From Luteolibacter ambystomatis (GTDB lineage: Bacteria > Verrucomicrobiota > Verrucomicrobiia > Verrucomicrobiales > Akkermansiaceae): a stretch of 64,000 nucleotides of DNA. The notes under the pieces are model-generated. The model was not told where the DNA came from and searched no databases. It saw nothing but the letters and a program-made list of their open reading frames with translations. Positions 17,226-25,306 of the stretch are shown here, piece after piece (within the stretch, counting starts at the first letter, position 1; every line of letters begins with the position of its first letter). The DNA is taken from NCBI RefSeq assembly GCF_018137965.1, contig NZ_CP073100.1:4165754-4229753 (forward strand), read 5' to 3'. The position numbers were made by a program, and so were the translations under genes.

Positions 17226-18128
17226 TCAGCCGCGACGGCGGCGCAGCAATAGCAGCGAACCGAGGCCACCGAGAATGGCTGCGGACGGCTCCGGCACCGC
17301 CAGCCCAGCGAGGCCGAGATTGCGCAGTTCGGTCACATCGCTCTGGGTCAGCGTGCGGTTGTAGATCGCCACTTCATCGATCATGCCGTCCCACGCGCGG
17401 CTCTGGCCGTCCCGGGCGTTGCCGATGTTGATGTCCGTGAAAGACGGCTGGCCGTTGTTGGTGGTATAGCTGCCGAACAACGTGCCATCGATGTACACGG
17501 TGACGGTGGAGTTCGCGCCGTTCGGCGTCACGGTCTGCACCACCTGGTGCCAGGAGTTGGTGGAGACATTGCCTTGGACCGTGGCATTGGTGAGTCCGTT
17601 GTTGTAGGTCCACATTGCCAGGTTGGCGGCATTGGCATTCGCGCTTTGGGAACCGTACGAAAGATCGAACTGCGCGGTATCCGTGCCGTCCTCGAGGACG
17701 AAGTAGCGCTGGCTGGCCGCTTGGTTCGGATCGATCGCCGCATAGAACCACGCGCTGATCGAATAACTCTGGCCGAGCACGGAAGTACCAAGGCCGGTGC
17801 GGATGGTGTCCGTACCGGTGTGGGTGAAGTTCGCGGCATTCCCCACCAGCAGGGTGGAGCGGTTGGAAACATTGCCCGCGCCGGTGGCACCGGTGGAATT
17901 GAACGCCGCATCCCCGCTGAAACCGCTGGTCGGGCTGGTACCGAACACGGTGGCATTGGTGAAAGGACCTGCATAATCCGAGCCGACCGCCTGGGCGCGG
18001 TTGGTGATGACACCACCACTCGCAGCCGTTTGGAAATCGTAATAAGCCACCAGACCCGTAGTCACGGCGGCATGAGCCTGGGAGGATAGCAGGACGCTGC
18101 CGAGGAGAGCGATTGAACGAAGTTTCAT
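17226..18128 (-). CDS. LamG-domain protein with PEP-CTERM sorting signal
   Basis: This 300-residue protein has a signal peptide (MKLRSIALLGSVLLSSQAHAA). A LamG/concanavalin-like jelly-roll domain follows (YYDFQTAA at about 29, YSISAWFYA, WHQVVQTV, VTVYIDGTLFGSY, WDGMIDEVAIYNRTLTQSDV). The C-terminal PEP-CTERM tail reads VPEPSAAILGGLGSLLLLRRRRG, with the PEP motif, a hydrophobic helix and an Arg cluster, so it is processed by an exosortase that is not in this window. It is probably an extracellular, sugar-binding or matrix protein. AAGGA eight bases upstream of the ATG supports the start. A CCCC-GGGG motif at 18261-18275 and a small hairpin (CGAAAT-GACA-ATTTCG, 18246-18261) lie upstream. Confidence 0.9.
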   Translation of the reverse strand: MKLRSIALLGSVLLSSQAHAAVTTGLVAYYDFQTAASGGVITNRAQAVGSDYAGPFTNATVFGTSPTSGFSGDAAFNSTGATGAGNVSNRSTLLVGNAANFTHTGTDTIRTGLGTSVLGQSYSISAWFYAAIDPNQAASQRYFVLEDGTDTAQFDLSYGSQSANANAANLAMWTYNNGLTNATVQGNVSTNSWHQVVQTVTPNGANSTVTVYIDGTLFGSYTTNNGQPSFTDINIGNARDGQSRAWDGMIDEVAIYNRTLTQSDVTELRNLGLAGLAVPEPSAAILGGLGSLLLLRRRRG

Positions 18129-18260
18129 AATTTTTCCTTTTGAGAAACCATTGGTGACGACGCCTCCCCTTTGGTGGAAAGCGGGAACACCCGTGCGACA
18201 ATCAGCACAGAATCAGTACGTTTCTCAAAGCGCAAATTATTTTACCGAAATGACAATTTC

Positions 18261-18275
18261 GCCCCATTCCGGGGT
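18261..18275. promoter_or_regulatory. CCCC-ATTC-CGGGG motif upstream of divergent genes
   Basis: GCCCCATTCCGGGGT lies in the 245-bp intergenic region between the PEP-CTERM gene (minus) and the coiled-coil gene (plus). It resembles GCCCCCATTACGCGGGGT at 684-701 and, loosely, the palindrome at 13672. A shared regulator site is a guess. Confidence 0.3.
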
Positions 18276-18373
18276 AGTCCGCAGGGAGAGCCTCGAAATG
18301 CCCCTCCGCAGGCGATATTTCACGGAGCTCTCATCCGTCTTTCACAATTGGCCTTCATCCATGCTCCGCCGCC

Positions 18374-19324
18374 ATGCCTATTCCTCCTGCCCTCCGCTCC
18401 TTCGTTCCGCTCGCCGCCGGTCTGCTCATCGGCGGCGCGGGAGTCAAATTGTTCGCCGACAGCCAACCGGGTGCCGAGGGAACTCCGGAGGCGGCGGTCA
18501 CACGCTTGGAGACGGAGTTGAAAAGCGCCAGGAACCGCATCACGGAGCTGGAAGCCAGCGGCCGCACCGGGCGGCCGGGCCGCACGCTGACCGATGGACT
18601 GCGCGACCTGGCCGATGACATCCGCGCCGGCCGGCCGGTGAGTCCGGATGACATCTTCCGCCAATGCCAGCCGCTGATCGGCACCCTCGCCCCCTTGTTC
18701 GAGCGCATCCGCGTGCGCGAGGCGGAAAAGATGGCCGACAGCCTCGCCGGAGAAATGATCCGCCGCTACGGACTCGACCCCGCCCAACAGGCGACCTTGA
18801 AGCAGTGGTTCAAGCAAAAGGCCGAAGACGATGCCAAAGCCTGGACCGATCTGGTGAGCCGGAAAGGCACCTCGCTGCAGGATCTGGCAAAAGAAGCCCG
18901 GAATGTCCGGCCGGACCGCGGACTGGACAGTGTGATGGAGCCCATGCTGACGGGAGACAAGCTCGCCACCTTCAAGACCCAGCGCGCGACGGAAAAAGCC
19001 GAGCGCATCCAGCGCGACGCGGACATGCGCGTGGAGCGCATCGACGGCATCGTGGGATTGGATGCCGGCCAGCGCGATCAGGTGTTCGGCATCATGGCGC
19101 GGCAATCTCCCGACTACGATTCATCAGTGAAGCTGGAGGGAGCCGCCGGTGACATCGCGGCTTCCGGGAAAGGAACACCGGAGGAAGCCACCTTGGCGGT
19201 GTTGCGCCCGGACCAGCGCGAAAAGTATCTCGCCGAAAAGCAGCACCGCCGCGAAGAAGCGGCCAAGGATCTCCAGGCCATCGGCCTGACTCTGCCTCCG
19301 AACTGGGATCCACTCGATCCCTGA
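18374..19324 (+). CDS. Membrane-anchored coiled-coil protein of unknown function
   Basis: This 316-residue protein has an N-terminal membrane anchor or uncleaved signal (SFVPLAAGLLIGGAGVKLFA, residues 9-28). A coiled coil follows (TRLETELKSARNRITELEAS, about 43-62). Residues about 90-300 form a charged helical domain rich in Arg, Glu and Asp (MRVERIDGIVGLDAGQRDQVFGI, LRPDQREKYLAEKQHRREEA) that recalls periplasmic metal-sensing or Spy/LTXXQ-like helical proteins. I cannot place it in a family with confidence. It precedes the ABC transporter genes by only 9 bases, so the three are likely co-transcribed and it may be an accessory factor of that exporter. Confidence 0.65.
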   Translation: MPIPPALRSFVPLAAGLLIGGAGVKLFADSQPGAEGTPEAAVTRLETELKSARNRITELEASGRTGRPGRTLTDGLRDLADDIRAGRPVSPDDIFRQCQPLIGTLAPLFERIRVREAEKMADSLAGEMIRRYGLDPAQQATLKQWFKQKAEDDAKAWTDLVSRKGTSLQDLAKEARNVRPDRGLDSVMEPMLTGDKLATFKTQRATEKAERIQRDADMRVERIDGIVGLDAGQRDQVFGIMARQSPDYDSSVKLEGAAGDIAASGKGTPEEATLAVLRPDQREKYLAEKQHRREEAAKDLQAIGLTLPPNWDPLDP

Positions 19325-19333
19325 CCTACTCTC

Positions 19334-20311
19334 ATGACCTCCGTGAATGCCTCTCCCGCAGTGGAACGTTCCGCCGCCATCGACATCCGCGACCTGCGGG
19401 TGGACTACGGCGACTTCGTGGCCGTCGATGATCTCTCCCTCACCGTCCCGCGCGGCGAGGTCTTCGGCTTGGTGGGGCCGAACGGTGCTGGCAAAACCAG
19501 CACCTTCCGTGTGCTCACCACCCTGATGATGCCCACGTATGGAGATGTCTTCCTCGAAGGTGTGGACATCCAGGAAGATCTGGAAAGCGCGCGCCGGATC
19601 GTAGGCTACATGCCGGACCTCGCACCCGTGCCGTCCGACCTGAAGATCTGGGAGTTCCTCGACTTCCACGCCGCCGCCTACGGGCTGGGCACCAAGGCCC
19701 AACGCCGCGAGCGCGTGGCCGAGTGTCTGGAGGAAGTGGCCCTCACCGACCAGCGCAACAAATGGTGCAAGGAACTCTCCCGCGGTCAGACCCAGCGCGT
19801 GGTGCTGGCGAAGACGCTGCTCCACCGTCCGAAGGTGTTGATCCTGGATGAACCGGCGAGCGGTCTCGATCCCCTCGCCCGCCGCGACCTGCGGATGACG
19901 CTGCAACGGCTGGCGAACCATGGCGCGACCATTTTCGTCAGCTCCCATATCCTCAGCGAACTCGCGGAGATGTGTACGTCCGTCTGCGTGATGAACCGCG
20001 GCCGCCTGCTCGCCTCCGGCACCGCCGATGAGGTCCGCCATCAGCTCGGCAGCAGCGAGCGCACGCTGACCGTCACGCTGCTGGCACGGGCGGATGAAGC
20101 CGCGTCCTGGATCAGCAGCCGTCATGCCGTCCGCGATGTCCGCAGCTCCGCCCATCAGGTGGTCTTCGATTTCAATGGCTCGGATGAAGACCAGGCCGCG
20201 CTGATGGAAGACCTCATCCATGCCGGATTCCGTGTCCGCACCTTCGAGGAAAAGCGCACGTCCTTTGAAGAAATCCTCGTCGAAGTCGCCGAATCCAACC
20301 GCCGCTCATGA
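19334..20311 (+). CDS. ABC transporter ATP-binding protein
   Basis: This 325-residue protein is a complete ABC ATPase: Walker A GPNGAGKT (48-55), signature LSRGQTQRV (about 147-155), Walker B VLILDEP with the D-loop SGLDP, and the switch His in VSSH. The C-terminal 80 residues (LTVTLLARADEAASWIS and onward) are the DUF4162-type extension common in ABC-2 exporters of the drug/Nat/gliding type. It powers the permease encoded next, whose ATG overlaps this stop by 4 bp (ATGA at 20308). The substrate is unknown. Confidence 0.93.
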   Translation: MTSVNASPAVERSAAIDIRDLRVDYGDFVAVDDLSLTVPRGEVFGLVGPNGAGKTSTFRVLTTLMMPTYGDVFLEGVDIQEDLESARRIVGYMPDLAPVPSDLKIWEFLDFHAAAYGLGTKAQRRERVAECLEEVALTDQRNKWCKELSRGQTQRVVLAKTLLHRPKVLILDEPASGLDPLARRDLRMTLQRLANHGATIFVSSHILSELAEMCTSVCVMNRGRLLASGTADEVRHQLGSSERTLTVTLLARADEAASWISSRHAVRDVRSSAHQVVFDFNGSDEDQAALMEDLIHAGFRVRTFEEKRTSFEEILVEVAESNRRS

Positions 20312-22014
20312 ACGACCTTCCGCCTCCCACCACCCTCACTCCCCATCCCGCGTGGCGGTTCTGGGACAATCCGATCTTCCGGCGCTACTGCCGCTCACGG
20401 CTGCGGCCCCGTGGATTGTTCGTATCGATCCTGATCACGGTGATGATCGCCGCGTTCCTGTTCGCCATCACCCGCTCGGCTGCTGAATACCGGGCTCATC
20501 TCACCGCGATCGATGCGGAGCGCGCGCCATTGATTCCGCTGCTGGTCCTCCAAGGCCTGCTGCTGTTCGTCCTCGGCACCGCCCAGGTCTCCGGGGGGAT
20601 GGTCGCGGAGCGGGATGAAGGGGTGATCGACTACCAGCGGCTGATCCCGATGACGCCGATGGCGAAAGTGATCGGCTATCTCTTCGGTCTGCCGGTGAGG
20701 GAGTATGTGCTGGTCTTCGCCACGCTGCCGTTCACCGCCTGGTGCCTGTGGAAAGGCCAGGTCGCCATGGCGGCGTGGCTGCCTCTCGCCATCGTCTTCT
20801 TCACCTCCACCCTGCTCTACCACTTCACCGGTCTGGTCACCGGCACGGTGGTGAAGAACCGCCGCTGGGCATTCCTCGTTTCGATCGGACTCGTCTTTGT
20901 TCTCTATACGGTGGCCCCCCAGATGTCCCGTTTCGGGCTGGTGTTCTTCAAGTACCTGACCATCACCCCGGTGCTGGAGGAGTGCATGCCCGCGCTGCTG
21001 CCGCGGCCGGTGGGCGCCGTCGTGGAGATCGGCAAGCTGCTCGCGCCAACGGTGAAATTCTTCAATCTCGATTTCCCCGAAGCGGCTTTCACCGTCTTCT
21101 CCCAGAGCAGCCTGATCCTGACTTTCATGATCATGCTCGCGCGCAGGTGGAAGCGCGCGGAGTCCCACCTGCTCGGCAAGACCTGGGCCACCGTGTTCTT
21201 CATCTGGATCCAGGTGCTCCTGCTTGGAAACGCGTTGCCGCTGGTGGAATCCGGCAACGTGTTTCCTTCCCACGGCTTCTCCAGGTACATGCGGCTCGCG
21301 GACGGTTGGGAACCATCGGCCATGGAAACCGTGGCCATGTCAGGCATCTACGGAATCGTCACCCTGGTGCTGCTGTTCATCCTCGCCGGCTTGATCACCC
21401 CCGCTCCGGACGATCAGGAACGCGGATGGCGGCGGGCCCGGAAACAAGGCAAACGCTCCCTGGCTTTCCTTTCCGATCCGGCCACGAGCACCTGGTTCGT
21501 CGTGGTGATGGCGCTCGCCGGGGCGGCCGGATGGTACCTGTTCACCCGCAGCCTGGTGGAATCGCGCTGGTTCCCCGGGCACACGGTGCCGCTGTCCGTG
21601 CTCGGCTATTTTACCGTGGTGATGCTTTCCGTCGCCATGGCCTTCCAAACCCTCCTCGAGGCAAAGGGAGGCCGCTTCATGTTCCTCGCGGCGATCGTTG
21701 TCGGGATCGCTCCCATTCTGGTGGGAGCCGTTCTCGGAACGACCAGCAACAGCCTTGGCACGCCCGCCATCTGGTTCACCGCCGCTTCTCCGGTCAGCCT
21801 GCCGCTCTATGCCGCTGGCAGCCTGCTCTCCATCTCCGAGTTGCCACCCGAGATCTCGAGAGCGGTCCCGCGCGCCTTCCACTTCTGGCTGCTGGTGATG
21901 ATCTTCACCGCCCTGTGGCAGGCTTGGCGGCTCGCCGCCACACGGTCCGCGATGGCCCGCCAGGTGCTCGGCAGCGAACCACCTCCGGTGGCGGCTGAAC
22001 GGGACCCCTCGTAA
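20308..22014 (+). CDS. ABC-2-type transporter permease
   Basis: This 568-residue polytopic membrane protein has roughly 12 hydrophobic segments, beginning at FVSILITVMIAAFLFAITRSA and LLVLQGLLLFVLGTAQVSG. The segment ERDEGVIDYQRLIPMTPMAKVIGYLFGLPVREY is the typical cytoplasmic coupling region of ABC-2 permeases. It is translationally coupled to the ATPase upstream. It is longer than a simple six-helix ABC-2 permease, so one polypeptide may form both halves of the channel or it may dimerise. No substrate can be named. Confidence 0.85.
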   Translation: MNDLPPPTTLTPHPAWRFWDNPIFRRYCRSRLRPRGLFVSILITVMIAAFLFAITRSAAEYRAHLTAIDAERAPLIPLLVLQGLLLFVLGTAQVSGGMVAERDEGVIDYQRLIPMTPMAKVIGYLFGLPVREYVLVFATLPFTAWCLWKGQVAMAAWLPLAIVFFTSTLLYHFTGLVTGTVVKNRRWAFLVSIGLVFVLYTVAPQMSRFGLVFFKYLTITPVLEECMPALLPRPVGAVVEIGKLLAPTVKFFNLDFPEAAFTVFSQSSLILTFMIMLARRWKRAESHLLGKTWATVFFIWIQVLLLGNALPLVESGNVFPSHGFSRYMRLADGWEPSAMETVAMSGIYGIVTLVLLFILAGLITPAPDDQERGWRRARKQGKRSLAFLSDPATSTWFVVVMALAGAAGWYLFTRSLVESRWFPGHTVPLSVLGYFTVVMLSVAMAFQTLLEAKGGRFMFLAAIVVGIAPILVGAVLGTTSNSLGTPAIWFTAASPVSLPLYAAGSLLSISELPPEISRAVPRAFHFWLLVMIFTALWQAWRLAATRSAMARQVLGSEPPPVAAERDPS

Positions 22015-22122
22015 TCGTTTCAACTTCCGGTCGGAAAAAATCATGCTCTGGTGTCCGGATGGCGGGGAGCCGTTCGTCGTAAGGATGAACCCCGTTCCAA
22101 TCCAACCTCCTCCGAAGACACG

Positions 22123-22614
22123 ATGAAATCGAAAATCAGCCCGTTCCTCTGGTTCGATACCCAGGCGGAAGAAGCCGCCAATTTCTACGTCGGCATCTTC
22201 CCGAACTCGAAGATCAACGTTGTCACCCGCTACCCGGATGCGGGCAAGGAGCACCACGGCAAGGAAGCCGGATCGGTGATGGTCGTGTCCTTCGAGCTGG
22301 ATGGACAGACCTTCTCCGCGCTCAACGGCGGTCCGATGTTCCAGTTCAGTTGCGCGGTGTCCTTCGTAGTCGAGTGCGAGACCCAGGAAGAAATCGACCA
22401 CTACTGGGAAAAGCTCGGAGCGGGCGGCGATCCCTCCGCCCGGCAATGCGGCTGGCTGGCGGACCAGTTCGGTCTCTCCTGGCAAATCGTGCCGAAGATC
22501 CTCCCGGATCTGGTGGCGGATGCCGGAAGCCCCGGCGCACAGCGCGCGATGGGCGCGATGATGCAGATGAAGAGGCTCGATATCGCGGCGCTGCAAAAAG
22601 CCTACGACGGCTGA
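22123..22614 (+). CDS. VOC superfamily protein (PhnB-like)
   Basis: This 163-residue protein starts at the ATG at 22123 (MKSKISPFLWFDTQAEEAANFYVGIFPNSKI), which matches where the domain begins. An in-frame upstream ATG at 22051 would add 24 unrelated residues. It is of the PhnB or 3-demethylubiquinone-methyltransferase-like branch of the vicinal oxygen chelate fold. Marks are the FYVGIFPNS opening, FELDGQTFSALNGGPMFQFS, and CGWLADQFGLSWQIVPKIL. These proteins are usually of unassigned reaction. It is apparently monocistronic. Confidence 0.85.
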   Translation: MKSKISPFLWFDTQAEEAANFYVGIFPNSKINVVTRYPDAGKEHHGKEAGSVMVVSFELDGQTFSALNGGPMFQFSCAVSFVVECETQEEIDHYWEKLGAGGDPSARQCGWLADQFGLSWQIVPKILPDLVADAGSPGAQRAMGAMMQMKRLDIAALQKAYDG

Positions 22615-22690
22615 GCGCAAGGCCGTGATGGGTTCGACGGATCTCGAACATCCCGGTGGCTTTTCCGCCGTCCTCTGATTGGATTGCCGC

Positions 22691-23860
22691 GTGCGAACGG
22701 TCTTCAAGGATTTTTCCTTCTCCGCGCTGGTCGCGGGGTTCGTAGCGGTGCTGGTGGGCTTCACCAGTTCGGTGGCGGTGATCTTCACGGCCACCCAGAA
22801 CCTGCATGCCACGCCGGATCAAACGGCATCCTGGCTGTGGGCGATCGGCATCGGCATGGGGAGCCTGAGCATCCTTTTTTCCCTCATCTGGCGGCAGCCG
22901 CTGCTCATCGCCTGGTCTACACCCGGCGTGGCGGTGGTGGGAGCTGCCGCAGCAGCAGGGAACCTGACGCTTCCCCAGGCCATCGGCACCTTCATCGCGA
23001 GTGCCGTACTGGTCACTTTGGCTGGTTTCAGCGGCGGCTTCGAGCGGGTGATGAAACGGCTGCCGCTGCCACTGGCCTCCGCCCTGCTGGCAGGAGTGCT
23101 GGCACGCTTCGCGTTGGACGGGTTCATGTGTGTGCCCCGCAATCCGCTGCTGGTACTGACGATGGCGGCGGTTTACGTGCTCGGGCGGCGCTTCCAACCA
23201 CGGGCCTGTGTGCCGCTGGTTCTTGCCACGGGAATTGCCATCGCGGCGGCCCAAGGCCTCTTCCCCCTGGAGTCGGTACCATGGAAAATCACCACGCCGG
23301 TGTGGATGGCCCCGGAGTTCACCATGGGCACCATTCTCGGTGTGGCGATGCCGTTGTTCATCGTGACGATGGCCTCACAAAACCTGCCGGGCGTCTCCGC
23401 GATCCGCGTGGGCGGCTATGAACCGCCGGTTTCGAAGGTGATCGGTTGGACCGGCATCACCACCTTGCTGCTCGCGCCCTTCGGTTGCTTCTCCGTCAAT
23501 CTCGCAGCCATCACCGCCGCCTTCTGCACCGGACCGGAAGCGCATCCCGATCCCAAACGCCGCTACTGGGCACCGGTCTGCGCGGGCGTGTGCTACCTGC
23601 TGATCGGGCTCTTCGGAGCCACGGTGGCCGGATTGTTCGCGGCCTTTCCACGCGAGCTGGTGCTGGCGGTCGCCGGACTGGCGCTGCTGACCACCATCGC
23701 CAACGGCCTGACCTCCGCCTTGGCCGAGGAGAGGTTCCGCGAAGCCTCGGCAATGACCTTCTTCGTCACGCTCTCCGGTATCACGCTGGCCGGAATCGGC
23801 TCGGCGTTCTGGGGCATCGTCGCCGGAGCAGTGGTGCTGGCGCTGCACCGGAAAAAATGA
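22691..23860 (+). CDS. benE: BenE-family (benzoate/H+ symporter) transporter
   Basis: This 389-residue polytopic membrane protein has about 11-12 helices. It begins MRTVFKDFSFSALVAGFVAVLVGFTSSVAVIF when read from a GTG at 22691. A TTG at 22679 is an alternative start. BenE marks are the SSVAVIFTATQNLHATPDQTASWLWAIGIGMG region, IWRQPLLIAWSTPG, ASQNLPGVSAIRVGGY and INLAAITAA-like VNLAAITAAFCTGPEAHPDP. The family imports benzoate or related aromatic acids with protons. No aromatic degradation genes are nearby, so the substrate is unconfirmed. Confidence 0.88.
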   Translation: MRTVFKDFSFSALVAGFVAVLVGFTSSVAVIFTATQNLHATPDQTASWLWAIGIGMGSLSILFSLIWRQPLLIAWSTPGVAVVGAAAAAGNLTLPQAIGTFIASAVLVTLAGFSGGFERVMKRLPLPLASALLAGVLARFALDGFMCVPRNPLLVLTMAAVYVLGRRFQPRACVPLVLATGIAIAAAQGLFPLESVPWKITTPVWMAPEFTMGTILGVAMPLFIVTMASQNLPGVSAIRVGGYEPPVSKVIGWTGITTLLLAPFGCFSVNLAAITAAFCTGPEAHPDPKRRYWAPVCAGVCYLLIGLFGATVAGLFAAFPRELVLAVAGLALLTTIANGLTSALAEERFREASAMTFFVTLSGITLAGIGSAFWGIVAGAVVLALHRKK

Positions 23861-23884
23861 GCGCCAGCCGCTGGTGGCGTACCT

Positions 23885-24421
23885 TTACGGCACGCGGAAG
23901 ATCTCACCCGTGGATGGATCCTTGGCGAGCTTGCCACTCTTGATGTCCTCCACGTTGATCACGTTGTAGGGAGGATACGGGCTCAACACCCGACCGGGAT
24001 TGGCGGTCTTGGTGGCGGTGGGGTAGTCCTTCTTGCCGGAGCCCGTACCCGAACCAGAACTGCCGCCGGTGGACGGAGGATTGGTGCGGGGGGTCGGGTT
24101 TTCAGTGTAGCCGCCGCCGTCGTTCGAACCGTAGGGATCACCACCACGGGAACCACCGCCATAGCCGCCATCCCGACCGTAGCCGGAATCCCCGCCCTGG
24201 CCATAGCCATTGCCGTAACCCCCATCGTTCGGACCATAGGGATCGCCATTGCCGTACCCATCGCCACGCATCTGCCGGGGACCCGGAGCACGAGGCCCGG
24301 GCGCGTCATATGGACTGCGCGGGCCGTAACCCGGAGGCGGACCGTAGGGGTCGCAGGAGGTCAGCAGGAGGCCACCCGCGGCGATTGCCACGGCGAGGGA
24401 CAGACGGATCATCATGTTCAT
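23885..24421 (-). CDS. Gly/Tyr/Pro-rich lipoprotein
   Basis: This 178-residue protein has a lipoprotein signal with the lipobox LLTSC (Cys at about 23). The central 110 residues are low complexity, dominated by Gly, Tyr, Asp, Pro and Ser, with repeats of YGNGDPYG and DGGYG type. Only the last 40 residues (VLSPYPPYNVINVEDIKSGKLAKDPSTGEIFRVP) look folded. That ending recurs in small verrucomicrobial lipoproteins, but no function is known to me. It is convergent with the BenE gene and upstream of nothing obvious. Confidence 0.75.
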   Translation of the reverse strand: MNMMIRLSLAVAIAAGGLLLTSCDPYGPPPGYGPRSPYDAPGPRAPGPRQMRGDGYGNGDPYGPNDGGYGNGYGQGGDSGYGRDGGYGGGSRGGDPYGSNDGGGYTENPTPRTNPPSTGGSSGSGTGSGKKDYPTATKTANPGRVLSPYPPYNVINVEDIKSGKLAKDPSTGEIFRVP

Positions 24422-24442
24422 GGAACGTCGATGCGGATGGGT

Positions 24443-25297
24443 TTATTCACCAGACAAGGTCGGCCGGGTGATCAGGTGCTTGGAGAAGATGGCAAGCTTT
24501 CGGGCTTTGGAAAGGCGGTATCTGCGGTCGAAGACCCGGAAGCCGTCCCGGCGCATCTTCCCGAGCAGCGTCCGGTAGGTGTCCTCCATGATCGCCGCCG
24601 GCACCAGCGCGGCGCGGTCGGCGGCGGGCAGGGAGGCGTGGATTTCCTTCGCCTCCTGATAGAACGCCTCGGTCCGCTCCGCCTCGTACGCCATCAGGGC
24701 GAGGAAACGCCCGTCATGGACCCGACCGACGAGATCGCGCTCGGTGTATTGGAAGCGCCCCAGATCGGCCAGCGGCAGATAGATGCGGAGTTCGTTGGAA
24801 AGATCCTCGCCCACATCGCGAAGGATGTTGGTGAGCTGCAGCGCGTGGCCCAGCGCCACCGCGAAGCGGTCCGCATCCGGATGCTTGCAACCGAAGAGAC
24901 GCACCGACACCAGCCCGACGGCACAAGCGACCCTCCACGTGTATTGGGAGAGATCCTCCCACGTGCCGAACCGCTGCGGCCGGAGGTCCATCTTGCAGCC
25001 CTCGATGACCGCCACCAGCAGCTCGGTGGGGATGCCGCGGACGTCGCGCAATTCCAATACCTCGCGCTGGAATGGTGTCGGCTCCGCGAAGCCGTTTTCC
25101 AAGCCGTCCTTCCACGCGTTGAGGGCCGCCTCGCGCTCGGCGGGTGGCACTTCCTGATCGTCCGCCAGATCATCGATCACGCGGCAGAAGGCGTAGAAGA
25201 CGACCATGTCGTCACGCCGCTCCTTCGGCAGGATACCCAGCGCGAAGGCGAGGTTGGACTTCGCCTTGCGGGTGATTTCAGAGGAGACGACGGACAT
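24443..25297 (-). CDS. hpnD: Squalene/phytoene synthase family enzyme, HpnD-like
   Basis: This 284-residue protein is a trans-isoprenyl head-to-head synthase. The first Asp-rich motif is DDLADD (42-47) and the second is LRDVGED (about 160-166). Also visible are FAFCRVIDD-like FYAFCRVIDD, YTWRVACAVGLVS and ALQLTNILRD. Length and motifs fit presqualene diphosphate synthase HpnD of the hopanoid/squalene pathway. The close relatives HpnC and CrtB cannot be excluded without an alignment. It condenses two farnesyl (or geranylgeranyl) diphosphates at the membrane surface. The signal peptidase gene ends 10 bases upstream of the end of this gene's start region, in the same direction. Confidence 0.82.
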   Translation of the reverse strand: MSVVSSEITRKAKSNLAFALGILPKERRDDMVVFYAFCRVIDDLADDQEVPPAEREAALNAWKDGLENGFAEPTPFQREVLELRDVRGIPTELLVAVIEGCKMDLRPQRFGTWEDLSQYTWRVACAVGLVSVRLFGCKHPDADRFAVALGHALQLTNILRDVGEDLSNELRIYLPLADLGRFQYTERDLVGRVHDGRFLALMAYEAERTEAFYQEAKEIHASLPAADRAALVPAAIMEDTYRTLLGKMRRDGFRVFDRRYRLSKARKLAIFSKHLITRPTLSGE

Positions 25298-25306
25298 TCG
25301 GATGAA

